Position numbers and translations under genes: made by a program
Assembly (NCBI GenBank): GCA_964536835.1
Contig: CAZIAZ010000022.1
Span: 1-44,920 of the forward strand
DNA length: 44,920 nucleotides
From: DAONFI01 sp035403485
GTDB taxonomy: Bacteria; Planctomycetota; Phycisphaerae; SM23-33
Reading direction: 5' to 3'
Notes under the pieces: model-generated
Database searches by the model: none
Seen by the model: only the letters and a program-made list of their open reading frames with translations
What the model was told of the DNA's origin: nothing
Shown here: in pieces, positions 25,055 through 34,142 of the stretch
How the letters are laid out: each line of letters begins with the position of its first letter
How positions within the stretch are numbered: position 1 is the first letter of the stretch

Positions 25055-25245
25055 ATATCTATCAGCCTGTTGTGACGTACGAATCCGCAGGGATTCGGAA
25101 TGGAAAAGCAATAATAAAAACTGCCGGCAGGATGCCGACGATTGCTGAACAACCCTCGTATGAGGACGTGTGAGACAGGCAGGGATGCCGATGTTCCCCC
25201 GTTGTTGCCGTTCATTTGCCTCAGGACGAGGTTTTTTTATGCCCG
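25055..25245 (+). ncRNA. Candidate structured 5' leader with terminator-like hairpin
   Basis: Upstream of the DUF3034-like gene, several stems can be drawn: CGAATCC-GCA-GGGATTCG (about 25080-25098), AGCAAT...ATTGCT enclosing CGGCA-GGA-TGCCG, CCTCGTATGAGG, GGCAGGGATGCC, and ACAAC...GTTGT closing the last two. It ends with CCTC-AGGAC-GAGG and seven Ts (25219-25238), like an attenuator. It fits no riboswitch class I can name. Confidence 0.4.
25219..25238 (+). terminator. Terminator-like hairpin in the leader
   Basis: A CCTC/GAGG stem with a five-base loop is followed by TTTTTTT, about 65 bases before the start codon at 25302. The stem is short, so termination would be weak or conditional. Confidence 0.45.
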
Positions 25246-25301
25246 CGTAAAATTGAAACTGCACTCAATTAAGTAGTGCATTGATTTTAAAGGAATGCAG
25301 C

Positions 25302-27008
25302 ATGGATGTACGAAAGTTTAAAGTACCCGCGATGGCGGGAATGGCCGTCGTGGTTGCCATTATTGCAGGGATGGTGGTTTTTGGTGGCGGCAGGAAAAAG
25401 CCCCTGCCGGCTATTATGGCTGCGCCGGCGGAATCGAAAAACCTGTTCGTCGAGCAGGTGGCGGATAATGAAGATGTCGGCAGAATAGAACCGCTGGCTA
25501 AACCGCAGACACAGGCTGTCGTCCAGGATGCGGACAGCGTTGTGCCGCTGACTAAAAATGAAAGCCGTACCATCGAACCCGTCGCGGTGACGCCGATTGC
25601 AAAAAACTCTGAACCCGCTTATAGTCAGAATCAGAAATTGCAGAAAAAATCCGGCCTGTCAGAAAATGTCAAATCGGCAGAACCGACTGCCGCGAAGGCT
25701 GAAGAAACACCAAAAGTTCAAGTGACGACGGCTGCTGAAATAGCCGCCGTAGAAGCAGAAAAAGTTCAGATGCCTGTTATGGCGCCTGTAGCGGCTGTGG
25801 CTGTAAAAAATACGTCTGAGCCGGATTTCGCCGGCTCAAAGGCGATGGAAGATGCCGCCGCCACTGCCGCCGTCGAGCGAAAGGCTGAACCTGCCGCCAA
25901 ACCCGCGCTGGACGATATCAAAATTGTCGAAGATGCGCCGGCTGCTGCTGTTGCCGAAAAATCGCCTCAGCCTGCGAAGGCTGTCGCCGCTTCAGACGCT
26001 ATTGTGTCGGCTCAAAATACTGAGCCGCAGATTGCCGCTATATCAACAGCTGCGGAAACTAAAAAAAATTCGCCACAAGCTGAAAACATGATTGAAGATT
26101 CTCCGGAAGTCGTCAAAACGGAAGCCCGGCCGAAGGCTGACTGGTTTGCCGCGCCGGCAGACGCATCAGACGGGACTAGCCGGCTGGAGTCAAATTCCTT
26201 CACGCTTGACGGCACGCCTGGCGGTTTTATCACGCCGAAAGCATATCTGATAAACCCCGGCAGGGACGGCCAGCTTTTCGGCCTGCCTGCGGTGGGTGTG
26301 CGATTCACGTCGCTGGGAACTAAAGACATCGAAAGTTTCGCAATAGGTGAAACCTTCCTGGGACGAATCGAACTCTCATATGCACTCTCACGAATGGGCC
26401 TGGGTACGCTTAAAGACGAATTTCGCAAGAAAAACGGCGTAAGCGTGGACAGGGAAGTATATCTGCACACGTTCAGCCTGCGCGGCCTGGCCGTCAAGGA
26501 GAACGAATTCGGTCAATGGACGCCGGCAGTTACGGCAGGCGTGGAGTTCAAGTACAACGACGGCATTCGCGGCATAGACAACAAACTCGACGGCGCACTG
26601 AGCGATGTGGGCTTTGCCAGGTCAAACGGCGTCGATTACACTCTCACAGCCAGCAAGACGTTGGATGTTTGGGGCCGTGCTCTGACAGTCAGCGGCGGAT
26701 TGCGATTCAGCCAGGCGGCACAGCTCGGTTTTCTGGGCTTTGGCGACGCATACCGGCTGACGTTTGAAGGCAATGCCAGCTACGCACTGACGGATTGGCT
26801 GCGAATCGGCTATGAGTTCAGGCAGAAAGAAAATCCTTATCGCAACTGGAGCGGCGTAGTTGGCGGTGAAGACAACTGGCAGGCTATCACGGCAGATATC
26901 ATCATAACCGACAATCTCACTCTGCAGGGTGCGTACGGACTGTTCGGCAATTTCGCCAATGCCGATGCCGACGGCACATGGAGCGTAATGCTCAACTGGC
27001 AGTTTTGA
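25302..27008 (+). CDS. DUF3034-like outer-membrane barrel with N-terminal membrane anchor
   Basis: 568 residues from the ATG with AAGGA seven bases upstream (a start seven codons earlier is less likely). A hydrophobic segment (about 10-28) is followed by GGGRKK, not a cleavage site, so it looks like an uncleaved anchor. Residues about 40-300 are an Ala/Glu/Lys/Pro-rich, low-complexity linker. From about 301 the sequence has the alternating strands of a DUF3034-type beta-barrel (GGFITPKAYLINPG, AVGVRFTSLG, VELSYALSRMGLG-like segment) and ends in Phe (WSVMLNWQF), as outer-membrane barrels do. It may span the envelope. Substrate unknown. Confidence 0.8.
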   Translation: MDVRKFKVPAMAGMAVVVAIIAGMVVFGGGRKKPLPAIMAAPAESKNLFVEQVADNEDVGRIEPLAKPQTQAVVQDADSVVPLTKNESRTIEPVAVTPIAKNSEPAYSQNQKLQKKSGLSENVKSAEPTAAKAEETPKVQVTTAAEIAAVEAEKVQMPVMAPVAAVAVKNTSEPDFAGSKAMEDAAATAAVERKAEPAAKPALDDIKIVEDAPAAAVAEKSPQPAKAVAASDAIVSAQNTEPQIAAISTAAETKKNSPQAENMIEDSPEVVKTEARPKADWFAAPADASDGTSRLESNSFTLDGTPGGFITPKAYLINPGRDGQLFGLPAVGVRFTSLGTKDIESFAIGETFLGRIELSYALSRMGLGTLKDEFRKKNGVSVDREVYLHTFSLRGLAVKENEFGQWTPAVTAGVEFKYNDGIRGIDNKLDGALSDVGFARSNGVDYTLTASKTLDVWGRALTVSGGLRFSQAAQLGFLGFGDAYRLTFEGNASYALTDWLRIGYEFRQKENPYRNWSGVVGGEDNWQAITADIIITDNLTLQGAYGLFGNFANADADGTWSVMLNWQF

Positions 27009-27071
27009 AAACCGCACACGTAAGATACCCTGGCAAGGCTGGGATTTTATGTGAGGAAATTATAAAACATA

Positions 27072-27108
27072 AAAAAATCCCGGCGGGCCAAAACCCGTCG
27101 GGATTTTT
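27072..27108. terminator. Bidirectional intrinsic terminator
   Basis: A long stem AAAAATCCCGGCGGG / CCCGTCGGGATTTTT lies between the convergent DUF3034-like gene (plus) and the pilin gene (minus). It has A/T tracts on both sides and so can end both transcripts. Confidence 0.9.
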
Positions 27109-27130
27109 CAGTTCATGTCTGAATCAGTGG

Positions 27131-27496
27131 TTAGCCAGCAGCAACTTCTGTTGCAGCAAACTTGCTCTGCTGCGGCGTTGCACCTTGGGTAAACTCAAGT
27201 GTCCAACCTTCATACTTAGTCGAGGTCGGCAGAGTGTCAATATAGTGGCCATCAAGCAGTGCCTGGCATGCAGCCGTAAACGTTGCAGCATTAATTGGCG
27301 TTGCATCATCGCTATCAGCCATGCCAGCAGCTACATACTGCTGCCATGCTGAATTCAGATTTGCAACTTCTGTCGCTGCCGCATTCTTATTGACGACTGC
27401 CGTCTGGTCTACGAACTGCGGAATGACAACCGCTGCGAGGATACCCAGAAGGATAACCACGATCAGAATTTCAATAAGTGTAAATGCCTTTTTCAT
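27131..27496 (-). CDS. Type IV pilin-like protein (PilA/GspG family)
   Basis: 121 residues. The leader is MKKA|FTLIEILIVVILLGILAAVVIPQF with Glu at +5, a classic N-methylated pilin helix with Pro at +22. The C-terminal domain is short and has no disulfide Cys pair and no Ca-loop as in GspG. The ribosome binding site AAAGGA precedes the ATG. It could be the major pilin of the locus with the secretin at 29304-31919. The 545 bp upstream (27497-28040) contains AT-rich stretches and a CGCTCGCGAGCG palindrome near 27769 but no promoter I can place with confidence. Confidence 0.9.
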   Translation of the reverse strand: MKKAFTLIEILIVVILLGILAAVVIPQFVDQTAVVNKNAAATEVANLNSAWQQYVAAGMADSDDATPINAATFTAACQALLDGHYIDTLPTSTKYEGWTLEFTQGATPQQSKFAATEVAAG

Positions 27497-28040
27497 TTCT
27501 CGATCCTTTCAAAATTTTTTTTGAAATCATTAACCCTCCGGCTGACACTCGCCAGCACCATGCCGGCGATTCTTCCGGAAACAATAAATTATGACAATTA
27601 TGATAGCGGCACGACTACGATACGATGGTTTGTTCCTCAGTTGGCCATGACCGACATTCTTCCGTGTGAACGTCCTCTTTTTTGATGCTCCTTTCCGGAC
27701 TTTTTATTTTCTATTGAAACAATCGTTCAAACGGGTATCGCATCAGACTGCCATGCCCAAGGGCCATCGCTCGCGAGCGGCGGATATTAATCTATTTTGT
27801 CCCGCACGCTCCAGGAGTCGCGATAATACTGACCTTTGAAAATCGTAAATTGTAAATCTCAAAAGCCTTAGCGGCCTCATCGCCGCATAATTATTCTATA
27901 CACAATTATTCCAATAAAACCAATGACTGAACATTTTTTTTTGAAAATTCGCAAATCAACCCGCTAAAAACCTCATAATTGCTCATATCTACGCTAATTG
28001 GACACTTGGTTGCATCAGCTTCGAATTTGGAAATTCAACA

Positions 28041-29240
28041 TCAATTTCCTTTTGCCAGCATTTGCCTGGCTAATTGACTTTCAGGATTGCCCTGCATCGC
28101 CACGCCGAGCAAACGGCGAGCCCGCTCATTGTCGCCCTGCATCTGATAGGCACGGGCGAGAAGGTAGCAGAGCGTTCCATTCTGCGGATACAGCCGCGTC
28201 ACCTGCTCCAGACGCTCAGCTGCCTGCTTCGCACGATTCAGCTTCATAAGCGAATACGCGTAAACCAGATTAGCCTGCAAATCATCGGGCTTTATTCGCA
28301 ATGCCTCGACGGTGGCATTGGCGGCGGTATAATATTTCTTCATGACTATACATGCCTGTGCCATGCTCACCCATGTCGAAATATCCTGCCGGTCAAGCTT
28401 ACATGCGGTGCGATATGCGGAAAAGGCTTTTTCCGGATTGCCGTTCTGCATCTCGCAATCGCCGAGGAACATATACATCCACGGCTGACATTCGGCCGGC
28501 GTGCGGGAACTCAGAATACGGCGCATGGTTTCAGCGGCGGTGTCGGTGTCGCAGGCTTCTTTCTGTGCCTGGGCGAGCATTTCAGGATATCGCTTGTTTT
28601 TGAAATCCACGTCGCAGGCTTTCTGGAAGTAATCGACGGCCCGGTCATATTTGCCGAGCATCATTGAAATCCTGCCCGCAAGTTCGTAGGTCTGCGGCTT
28701 GTCGGCGGACATATTCATCTTTCGTTCCAGGAGCATCAGTGCTTCGCCGGCTCTGTCCTGTTTGACCATGACTTCGGCGGCGGCTAATATCGGAGCCATC
28801 TCCGCCGGATTCAGCTGTGCCGCCTGTTCATAGTTGGCCAGCGACTGATCGAGCTTGTCCTTATATTCCAGGGCTACGCCCAACATGTAGAACGCTTCGT
28901 ATGACTGGGAATTTTTGGCGATGACATATTCCAGTTCCTTGCTCGCCACATCAAAAAGCCCCTGTTCTATATTGATTTTCGCCAGAAACAGATGGGCCGT
29001 CAAATTTTCGCTATCGAGTTTCAGGACTTCCCTGATTTTTTCCTTAGCTTCGTCCAGCCGGCCGGATTTGTAATTGTCGTTAGCCAGTTGCAGATAAAGT
29101 TCTATCCTGGACTTGGCCCAGTTCTGATACGCCTCTTTTTTGGCTGTGTTCAGATCCTTGTCCTTGTTGGACATATTGCAGCCGCCGAACAGACTGATGC
29201 AAAACGAAATTATCATCAGATATGCAATGATTTTTTTCAT
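28041..29240 (-). CDS. TPR-repeat lipoprotein (PilF/pilotin-like)
   Basis: 399 residues from the ATG with GAGG about eight bases upstream. Lipoprotein signal MKKIIAYLMIISFCISLFGGC. The rest is a chain of tetratricopeptide repeats (about 9-10), such as ANDNYKSGRLDEAKEKIREVLKLD and FYMLGVALEYKDKLDQSLANYEQAAQLNP. It lies about 63 bp after the secretin on the same strand. TPR lipoproteins of the PilF/PilW type act as pilotins that bring secretins to the outer membrane. That role fits the position but is inferred, and the protein is longer than PilF (about 250 residues). Confidence 0.88.
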   Translation of the reverse strand: MKKIIAYLMIISFCISLFGGCNMSNKDKDLNTAKKEAYQNWAKSRIELYLQLANDNYKSGRLDEAKEKIREVLKLDSENLTAHLFLAKINIEQGLFDVASKELEYVIAKNSQSYEAFYMLGVALEYKDKLDQSLANYEQAAQLNPAEMAPILAAAEVMVKQDRAGEALMLLERKMNMSADKPQTYELAGRISMMLGKYDRAVDYFQKACDVDFKNKRYPEMLAQAQKEACDTDTAAETMRRILSSRTPAECQPWMYMFLGDCEMQNGNPEKAFSAYRTACKLDRQDISTWVSMAQACIVMKKYYTAANATVEALRIKPDDLQANLVYAYSLMKLNRAKQAAERLEQVTRLYPQNGTLCYLLARAYQMQGDNERARRLLGVAMQGNPESQLARQMLAKGN

Positions 29241-29303
29241 ATCATCATCCTCATAAGATTCCAGAAATCGCAAGAATCAAAACGGGCATCAAGCCTGCCG
29301 TCG

Positions 29304-31919
29304 TCATTCCGCTTTGGAAAGCGGCGTATCCTCATCCCACAACACCCATACGCTCCAGTTTTTCGATTCGCCGTTTTCAGGAGTTTTTGCCGTATCCAGC
29401 GACTGCGGTTTGGGGTCACTTATCGGACGAGTGGAAAGTTTTTTGACTTCCGGCTGAAGGGAAACCGGCTTGGGGTCAGCCATCAACGGCGCAGTTTCCA
29501 ACTTAACCCGACGGCTGGGCATTAGCGATTCCATCTTCGACGCAGCCGGCCTTGCCGTCACATCGCCGGCATATGACGACTTATGCGATGAAACGTCGGA
29601 TATTTTCGTCGTCTTCACAGTACTTCTTGAAGTTACCTCGGCAGCAACAGGCCGAGCTGGCAGCGGTGCTTTAACCGTGCGGACAGTCTGCCGCGGGGTT
29701 ACAACAACAGGCTGTGCTGCGACCGTTGTCCGTGTTGCCGGAGAAACTGCTTTTGTCGGCACGTGCGACGTATTTATCGGCGAAGTCGTCTGTCTCTGTC
29801 CGGCCGCCGGCGAGGTCTTTTTCACCGGCGTTGTCGGCGGAACGCTCTGAGTGTCTGACATCGGCTGGGGCACAGCATCGGAAGACGGCCCCTGATACGT
29901 CTTTTCAACATACAGCGCATCAAGCCGTTTATCCAGTGAAGGATCTATGCCCAGGCGACTTCTTGCCTTCTGCGGTATCAGATTCACGTCCAGCGGTTTT
30001 GTGGGGTATTGCACGCTGTTGGGGCTTATGCCCAAATCGCACATTATCGCCCGCTCTATGAACTGCTGGGTAGCCGAGAACCTCGGCACGCTCGACCAAT
30101 ACGGCGAGCCGGTTATCTCTTCCCTCAGCTTGACGGCGGATTCTTCCTGCGGCTCTATTGAGAGTGCAAGGTCGAGATACCACAAGGCTGTGCCCTTGCG
30201 ATTTTCACGTATAAGCTGTTTCGCGTGATTTATATAGGTGTCGGCAATGCGGCTGCGGGTAAACCACTGTATGCTCTTTCGTGTGCCGACACGGAAACGC
30301 TCAACTTCGTCTTTTATCTGCTCGCTGAACTGCTCGTACTTGGTGTGCCGAATCAGATGCGGCGTTATCAGAATAATGATTTCTTCGCGAACGGTCGTAT
30401 CATACGTACTGCGGAAGGCAGTGCCTACGTACGGCACGTCACCCAGGACAGGCACCTGGGAACGCTGGGTCTTGATGCGTTCCCTGAAAAGGCCGCCGAT
30501 AACCACCGTATGGCCGTCCCGCACTATGACGTTGGTGGTTATGGTCGTGGTCTTCTTGGTCGGCAAAGCCGGCGAATCTTCAGACGCGTTCGACAGAATC
30601 CGCACGCTGCCTTCAGACACTTCCGGATGAATTTCAAGCCTGATGAACCCGTCCTTGCCGATAAAAGGCCTGACCTGAAGTATCGTACCTGTCTTCAGGA
30701 ACTCCACCTTCTGCGACGTGAACGTCTCCGACACTTCCGTGGTAAGATAGCCCTCTTCAGTGCCTATAAGGATGTCGCCGCGCTGCTTGTTGACGACCAG
30801 CATTTTAGGATTGGCGATAATGCTGGTATTCGTCACCTGTTCAAGCATCTGGATGAAAACGGCAGTGTTGTTGTAGATGAATCCAACACTCATCGGCGTA
30901 GCGCCGTCCGCAACCTGCGCGTCGAACGGCAGATTGAAGCGGCCTTGCGTATTACCGCTAAGCCCTGAAACGGCAGCGTCTTCAAATGTTACGCCTGTCA
31001 GGTCCGTAGTGGCGTTGAACGCACCCATCGTCGCACCGCTGAGCGCCTGAATGTTCACGCCCAACGAGGTATCTTCATCCAGTTCGGCGGAAAGTATCGT
31101 CGCCTCAAGCAGTACCTGCTGCGGCAGAATATCTATACTCTTGAGGATTTCCTCAACCTTTTTAATATTGTCCTCGTAATCGTGGACGACGATAATTTCA
31201 TCAGCCGCATGGCTCATGCCGCCGCCCTGGTCTGCCTGGTCGGTGGCGACATCGACTATGCCTTTGCGTATCGGCGGTGTCGTCGTTATCTTGCCCTTGT
31301 CGCTCAAAACGGCGGATACAAGTTTTTGCGCATCTTCCGCCTGAATATACGACAGACGAAAAACCTTGAACGCCAGCTTGCGTGCCTCTTCATATTCCTT
31401 TTCGGTATAGACGTAGACGAAATTTCCCTCTTTGCGATAGCAGAGGTTGTTGGAACGAAGAACGGCTTCGATGGCTTCCATGAGCGATACGCCAAAAAGA
31501 TCCAGCGTAACCTTGCCGGTTATGTTCTTGGAAACGATGATATTTATACGGCCCTGCTCGGAAAGATGCTTCAGTACGTCCAGCAGGTCGGCATTTTTGA
31601 TATGCAGTTCGAAAGTGCCGTCAGTACTCATGCGTACTTCGTTTAAAATTCCGTCATCTTTTTTCTTCGACTTGGCATCGTCAGCCTCGTCTTCTTCGAA
31701 AGAGTCCTCAGCCTGCCCGCTTTTCGAGTCGGCGGAACTTTTGGCATCACCAGAATCACTATCGTCAAAAATACTTTTCGACTCCGAGCCTGCGGCGTCC
31801 TTGTCCTGAGCCATGGCCCGACTGCCGGCTAAAAAGCCAGCCAACACCACTGCAATCAATATCAGCAACAGTGTTTCAAGCCTGCCGTAACCGTTTTTTA
31901 TGGTATCCTTACTCTTCAC
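29304..31919 (-). CDS. Second secretin (PilQ/GspD family) with long C-terminal tail
   Basis: 871 residues from a GTG with GGAG upstream. Signal peptide at about 12-37, an acidic Ser/Asp/Lys-rich stretch (about 40-90), a STN/N0-like domain (FELHIKNADLLDVLKHLSEQGRINIIV) and an N1-like domain (VFRLSYIQAEDAQKLVSAVLS). The secretin core follows: VLLEATILSAELDEDTSLGV, NPKMLVVNKQRGDI, VRDGHTVVIGGLFRE, VPVLGDVPYVGTAFRS and IIILITPHLI. After the core come a helical/TPR-like region (about 535-640) and a long Pro/Thr/Val-rich tail. It differs from the interrupted gspD and is intact, so it may serve pili or substitute as the export channel. Confidence 0.93.
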   Translation of the reverse strand: MKSKDTIKNGYGRLETLLLILIAVVLAGFLAGSRAMAQDKDAAGSESKSIFDDSDSGDAKSSADSKSGQAEDSFEEDEADDAKSKKKDDGILNEVRMSTDGTFELHIKNADLLDVLKHLSEQGRINIIVSKNITGKVTLDLFGVSLMEAIEAVLRSNNLCYRKEGNFVYVYTEKEYEEARKLAFKVFRLSYIQAEDAQKLVSAVLSDKGKITTTPPIRKGIVDVATDQADQGGGMSHAADEIIVVHDYEDNIKKVEEILKSIDILPQQVLLEATILSAELDEDTSLGVNIQALSGATMGAFNATTDLTGVTFEDAAVSGLSGNTQGRFNLPFDAQVADGATPMSVGFIYNNTAVFIQMLEQVTNTSIIANPKMLVVNKQRGDILIGTEEGYLTTEVSETFTSQKVEFLKTGTILQVRPFIGKDGFIRLEIHPEVSEGSVRILSNASEDSPALPTKKTTTITTNVIVRDGHTVVIGGLFRERIKTQRSQVPVLGDVPYVGTAFRSTYDTTVREEIIILITPHLIRHTKYEQFSEQIKDEVERFRVGTRKSIQWFTRSRIADTYINHAKQLIRENRKGTALWYLDLALSIEPQEESAVKLREEITGSPYWSSVPRFSATQQFIERAIMCDLGISPNSVQYPTKPLDVNLIPQKARSRLGIDPSLDKRLDALYVEKTYQGPSSDAVPQPMSDTQSVPPTTPVKKTSPAAGQRQTTSPINTSHVPTKAVSPATRTTVAAQPVVVTPRQTVRTVKAPLPARPVAAEVTSRSTVKTTKISDVSSHKSSYAGDVTARPAASKMESLMPSRRVKLETAPLMADPKPVSLQPEVKKLSTRPISDPKPQSLDTAKTPENGESKNWSVWVLWDEDTPLSKAE

Positions 31920-32141
31920 TTAACCACTCCATACAATCATAGTTTCTCTGCGCAAAGATACTACTACTCAAAAGATATCGGATATTCAGGGGGTTTTTGT
32001 TCGGGCTTTTTTGGATTTTTTTACAAAAAGTATTTTTTAAGCGACATCCATCCGCCGCAATCAGGCCAAACAGCCTTGAGAAAAGGAGAAAAATTCAGAA
32101 AATTCATAAAAAATCACGAAAAATCGTAAAATACCGGCAAT

Positions 32142-32666
32142 TTACTCTTTCGTAATCCGAATTGTGCCTGTAACGGGTTTAATTGAGAGTTTGAAGACTT
32201 CGTCGCCGCAGCCGAAGAGAACGTAATTGGAATCGCTTATCGGTGAGCCGTCATAATAGTTCAACGGCTCACCTAAGGAGTTAAAATACATGGCGTTAGC
32301 GCCGCTGCTCATATTTACCGTCCCCATATAACACCGGGAATTGACCTCATTTTTAACGCCGATGAAAAAATATCCGGATCCGAAAGGATTGCTCAAAATT
32401 CCCGAACTGTTGTAAACGCCAATATAGCTGATGTCACTGAAAAAGAACACGTAAACATTTCTCTGCGTACGGACAGCCTCCTGCTGGGCGTATTCGATAA
32501 TCTGTTCAGCCACCCTGGCAGTGCCGGCGGCGTAGTATATGTCGTCATTGCCGACCATCATCATGGTTACGCCAGCGATAATGCCCATGATTATCACCAC
32601 CGCCAGTATCTCCACCAGCGTAAACGCACATCGCCTGGAACAATCTGTCAAATCACCATTTTTCAT
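32142..32666 (-). CDS. GspH/FimT-like minor pseudopilin
   Basis: 174 residues with leader CSRRCA|FTLVEILAVVIIMGIIAG and Glu at +5. After the helix, ARVAEQIIEYAQQEAVRTQRNVYV matches the GspH/FimT pattern in which the helix ends in a beta-sheet domain. It lies upstream of the secretin on the same strand, 222 bp away. The gap 31920-32141 is AT-rich with no gene. Probably a minor pilin of the second secretin locus. Confidence 0.85.
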   Translation of the reverse strand: MKNGDLTDCSRRCAFTLVEILAVVIIMGIIAGVTMMMVGNDDIYYAAGTARVAEQIIEYAQQEAVRTQRNVYVFFFSDISYIGVYNSSGILSNPFGSGYFFIGVKNEVNSRCYMGTVNMSSGANAMYFNSLGEPLNYYDGSPISDSNYVLFGCGDEVFKLSIKPVTGTIRITKE

Positions 32667-32948
32667 ATAATCAACGATAAGTCCTTAAATTTTAAGCATA
32701 AGCGGATTCTTTTACCATCCGACAGATTCTTCTGTTGTTATTGTATACTTTTGCGGCTCTTCAAACCACTCTATGTGCACCAAAAATCGAAAGCTTGCAA
32801 TCCGAAACCGCTTTGATAAACTTAGAGTTTCTGACAAAATGGCACTATTGTCCGGCATATCAGGCAGCCGTCCCGTTTTGTTGGAAGCTCTTGATTAAAG
32901 AGCCGTTAAAGGATTTGGACACAAAATGCAGCAGGATATCCCCATAAT

Positions 32949-34142
32949 ATGAAAATAGCCTACTTCGACTGTTTCGCCGGAGCCGCCGGCGACATGATAG
33001 CCGCATCGCTTATCCATGCCGGTGCGGATATCATGAAAATCGAATCCCGCCTCAGCCGACTGGGGTTGGCCGGCTACGATATTGAGTGCGGAACACTATC
33101 CGTCCAGGGCATATCTGCAATGCGATTTAAGGTAAATGTGGACGGCAGTGAAAAGCCGCACCGCCATCTCAGCCATATAGTCGAAATTATAAAATGCGCC
33201 TCACTCGGAAAAAACGCTGAAGGCATGGCGATAAAAATATTTACGAATCTGGCCAAAGCCGAATCTCAGGTTCACAATACCACCATTGACAATATTCATT
33301 TTCACGAAGTCGGCGCGGTAGACAGCATCATTGACATAGTCACCGCCGCCGTCGCATTGGATGAGCTCGGCATACAGGATGTTTTCTGCTCAGCCATACC
33401 GCTCGGCAGCGGTACGATAAGGTGTGACCACGGCATCATGCCCGTGCCGGCTCCTGCGACGGCAAGGCTGTTAGCCGACGCCCATGCCGCCACTGTTCCC
33501 GGTCCCAACACCGGCGAAGCAACCACCCCTACCGCGGCAGCTATCCTGACGACACTATGTAAAAACATCGGCACGATGCCTGCAATGACAGTCACCTCAA
33601 CAGGTTACGGCGCCGGCAGCCGACAGGACGGCCCAGCCCCGAATCTGCTGCGAGTGATAATTGGTGAAACCACCAGCCCTGATGAAGGCGATTGTGACTG
33701 CGTACTGGAACTGTCGGCAAATATCGACGACATTTCAGGCGAAATCATCGGGGCAGCCATCGACAGCCTCATGCAGGCTGGCGCGCTGGATGCGTGGGCA
33801 TCGCCGATTTACACGAAAAAAAATCGGCCGGCATGGACACTTGGTGCAATTTGCCGGCTGACCGACGAAAAAAACATCGAGGAGCTTTTCTTCCGATGCG
33901 CCGGCACATTCGGCCTGCGTAAAAAAGTCGTCTCACGCAAAAAACTGCATGTCGAATTTGAGTCTGTCGAAACGATTTATGGGCCCATCAGGATAAAAAC
34001 CGGCTCATTGAACGGCGAAATCATGGCTATGAAGGTCGAATTCTGCGATGCCCTGCAAGCTGCCCAATCGCATAACGCAACAATTATTGAAATCACGGAC
34101 ACCGCAAAGGCGGCATTTCTCCAAAAACGGAACACCCAATGA
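32949..34142 (+). CDS. larC: LarC-type nickel insertion protein (pyridinium-3,5-bisthiocarboxylate mononucleotide nickel chelatase)
   Basis: 397 residues. The N-terminal YFDCFAGAAGDMIAASLIHAGAD is the family signature. It is followed by the HRHLSHI His-rich segment, the NIHFHEVGAVDSIIDI metal-site motif, PAPATARLLA and the C-terminal DDISGEIIG and KKNRPAWTLGAIC segments. LarC puts nickel into the pincer cofactor of lactate racemase-type enzymes. It is one continuous frame, unlike the frameshifted larC1/C2 of Lactobacillus. No larB, larE or larA is in the window. It overlaps the next gene by four bases (ATGA). The 282-bp region upstream has no clear gene. Confidence 0.93.
   Translation: MKIAYFDCFAGAAGDMIAASLIHAGADIMKIESRLSRLGLAGYDIECGTLSVQGISAMRFKVNVDGSEKPHRHLSHIVEIIKCASLGKNAEGMAIKIFTNLAKAESQVHNTTIDNIHFHEVGAVDSIIDIVTAAVALDELGIQDVFCSAIPLGSGTIRCDHGIMPVPAPATARLLADAHAATVPGPNTGEATTPTAAAILTTLCKNIGTMPAMTVTSTGYGAGSRQDGPAPNLLRVIIGETTSPDEGDCDCVLELSANIDDISGEIIGAAIDSLMQAGALDAWASPIYTKKNRPAWTLGAICRLTDEKNIEELFFRCAGTFGLRKKVVSRKKLHVEFESVETIYGPIRIKTGSLNGEIMAMKVEFCDALQAAQSHNATIIEITDTAKAAFLQKRNTQ

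Noticed and set aside
25219..25238. Guanidine-II (mini-ykkC) riboswitch because of GGACGAGG
   Set aside because: That class has two hairpins with ACGR loops. Here the ACGA is partly in the stem and a second such hairpin is not seen.
27497..27620. Sigma54 promoter for the pilin gene
   Set aside because: GGCATGGTGCTGGCG is superficially similar, but the GG and GC elements lack the required spacing and the TTGC half.
32735..32947. Plus-strand 70-codon frame before larC
   Set aside because: No ribosome binding site, no domain, and it ends at the larC start. Part of this stretch (32783-32900) has a TTAGAG...GTCCG pattern recalling the dispersed repeat, but the match is too weak to call.
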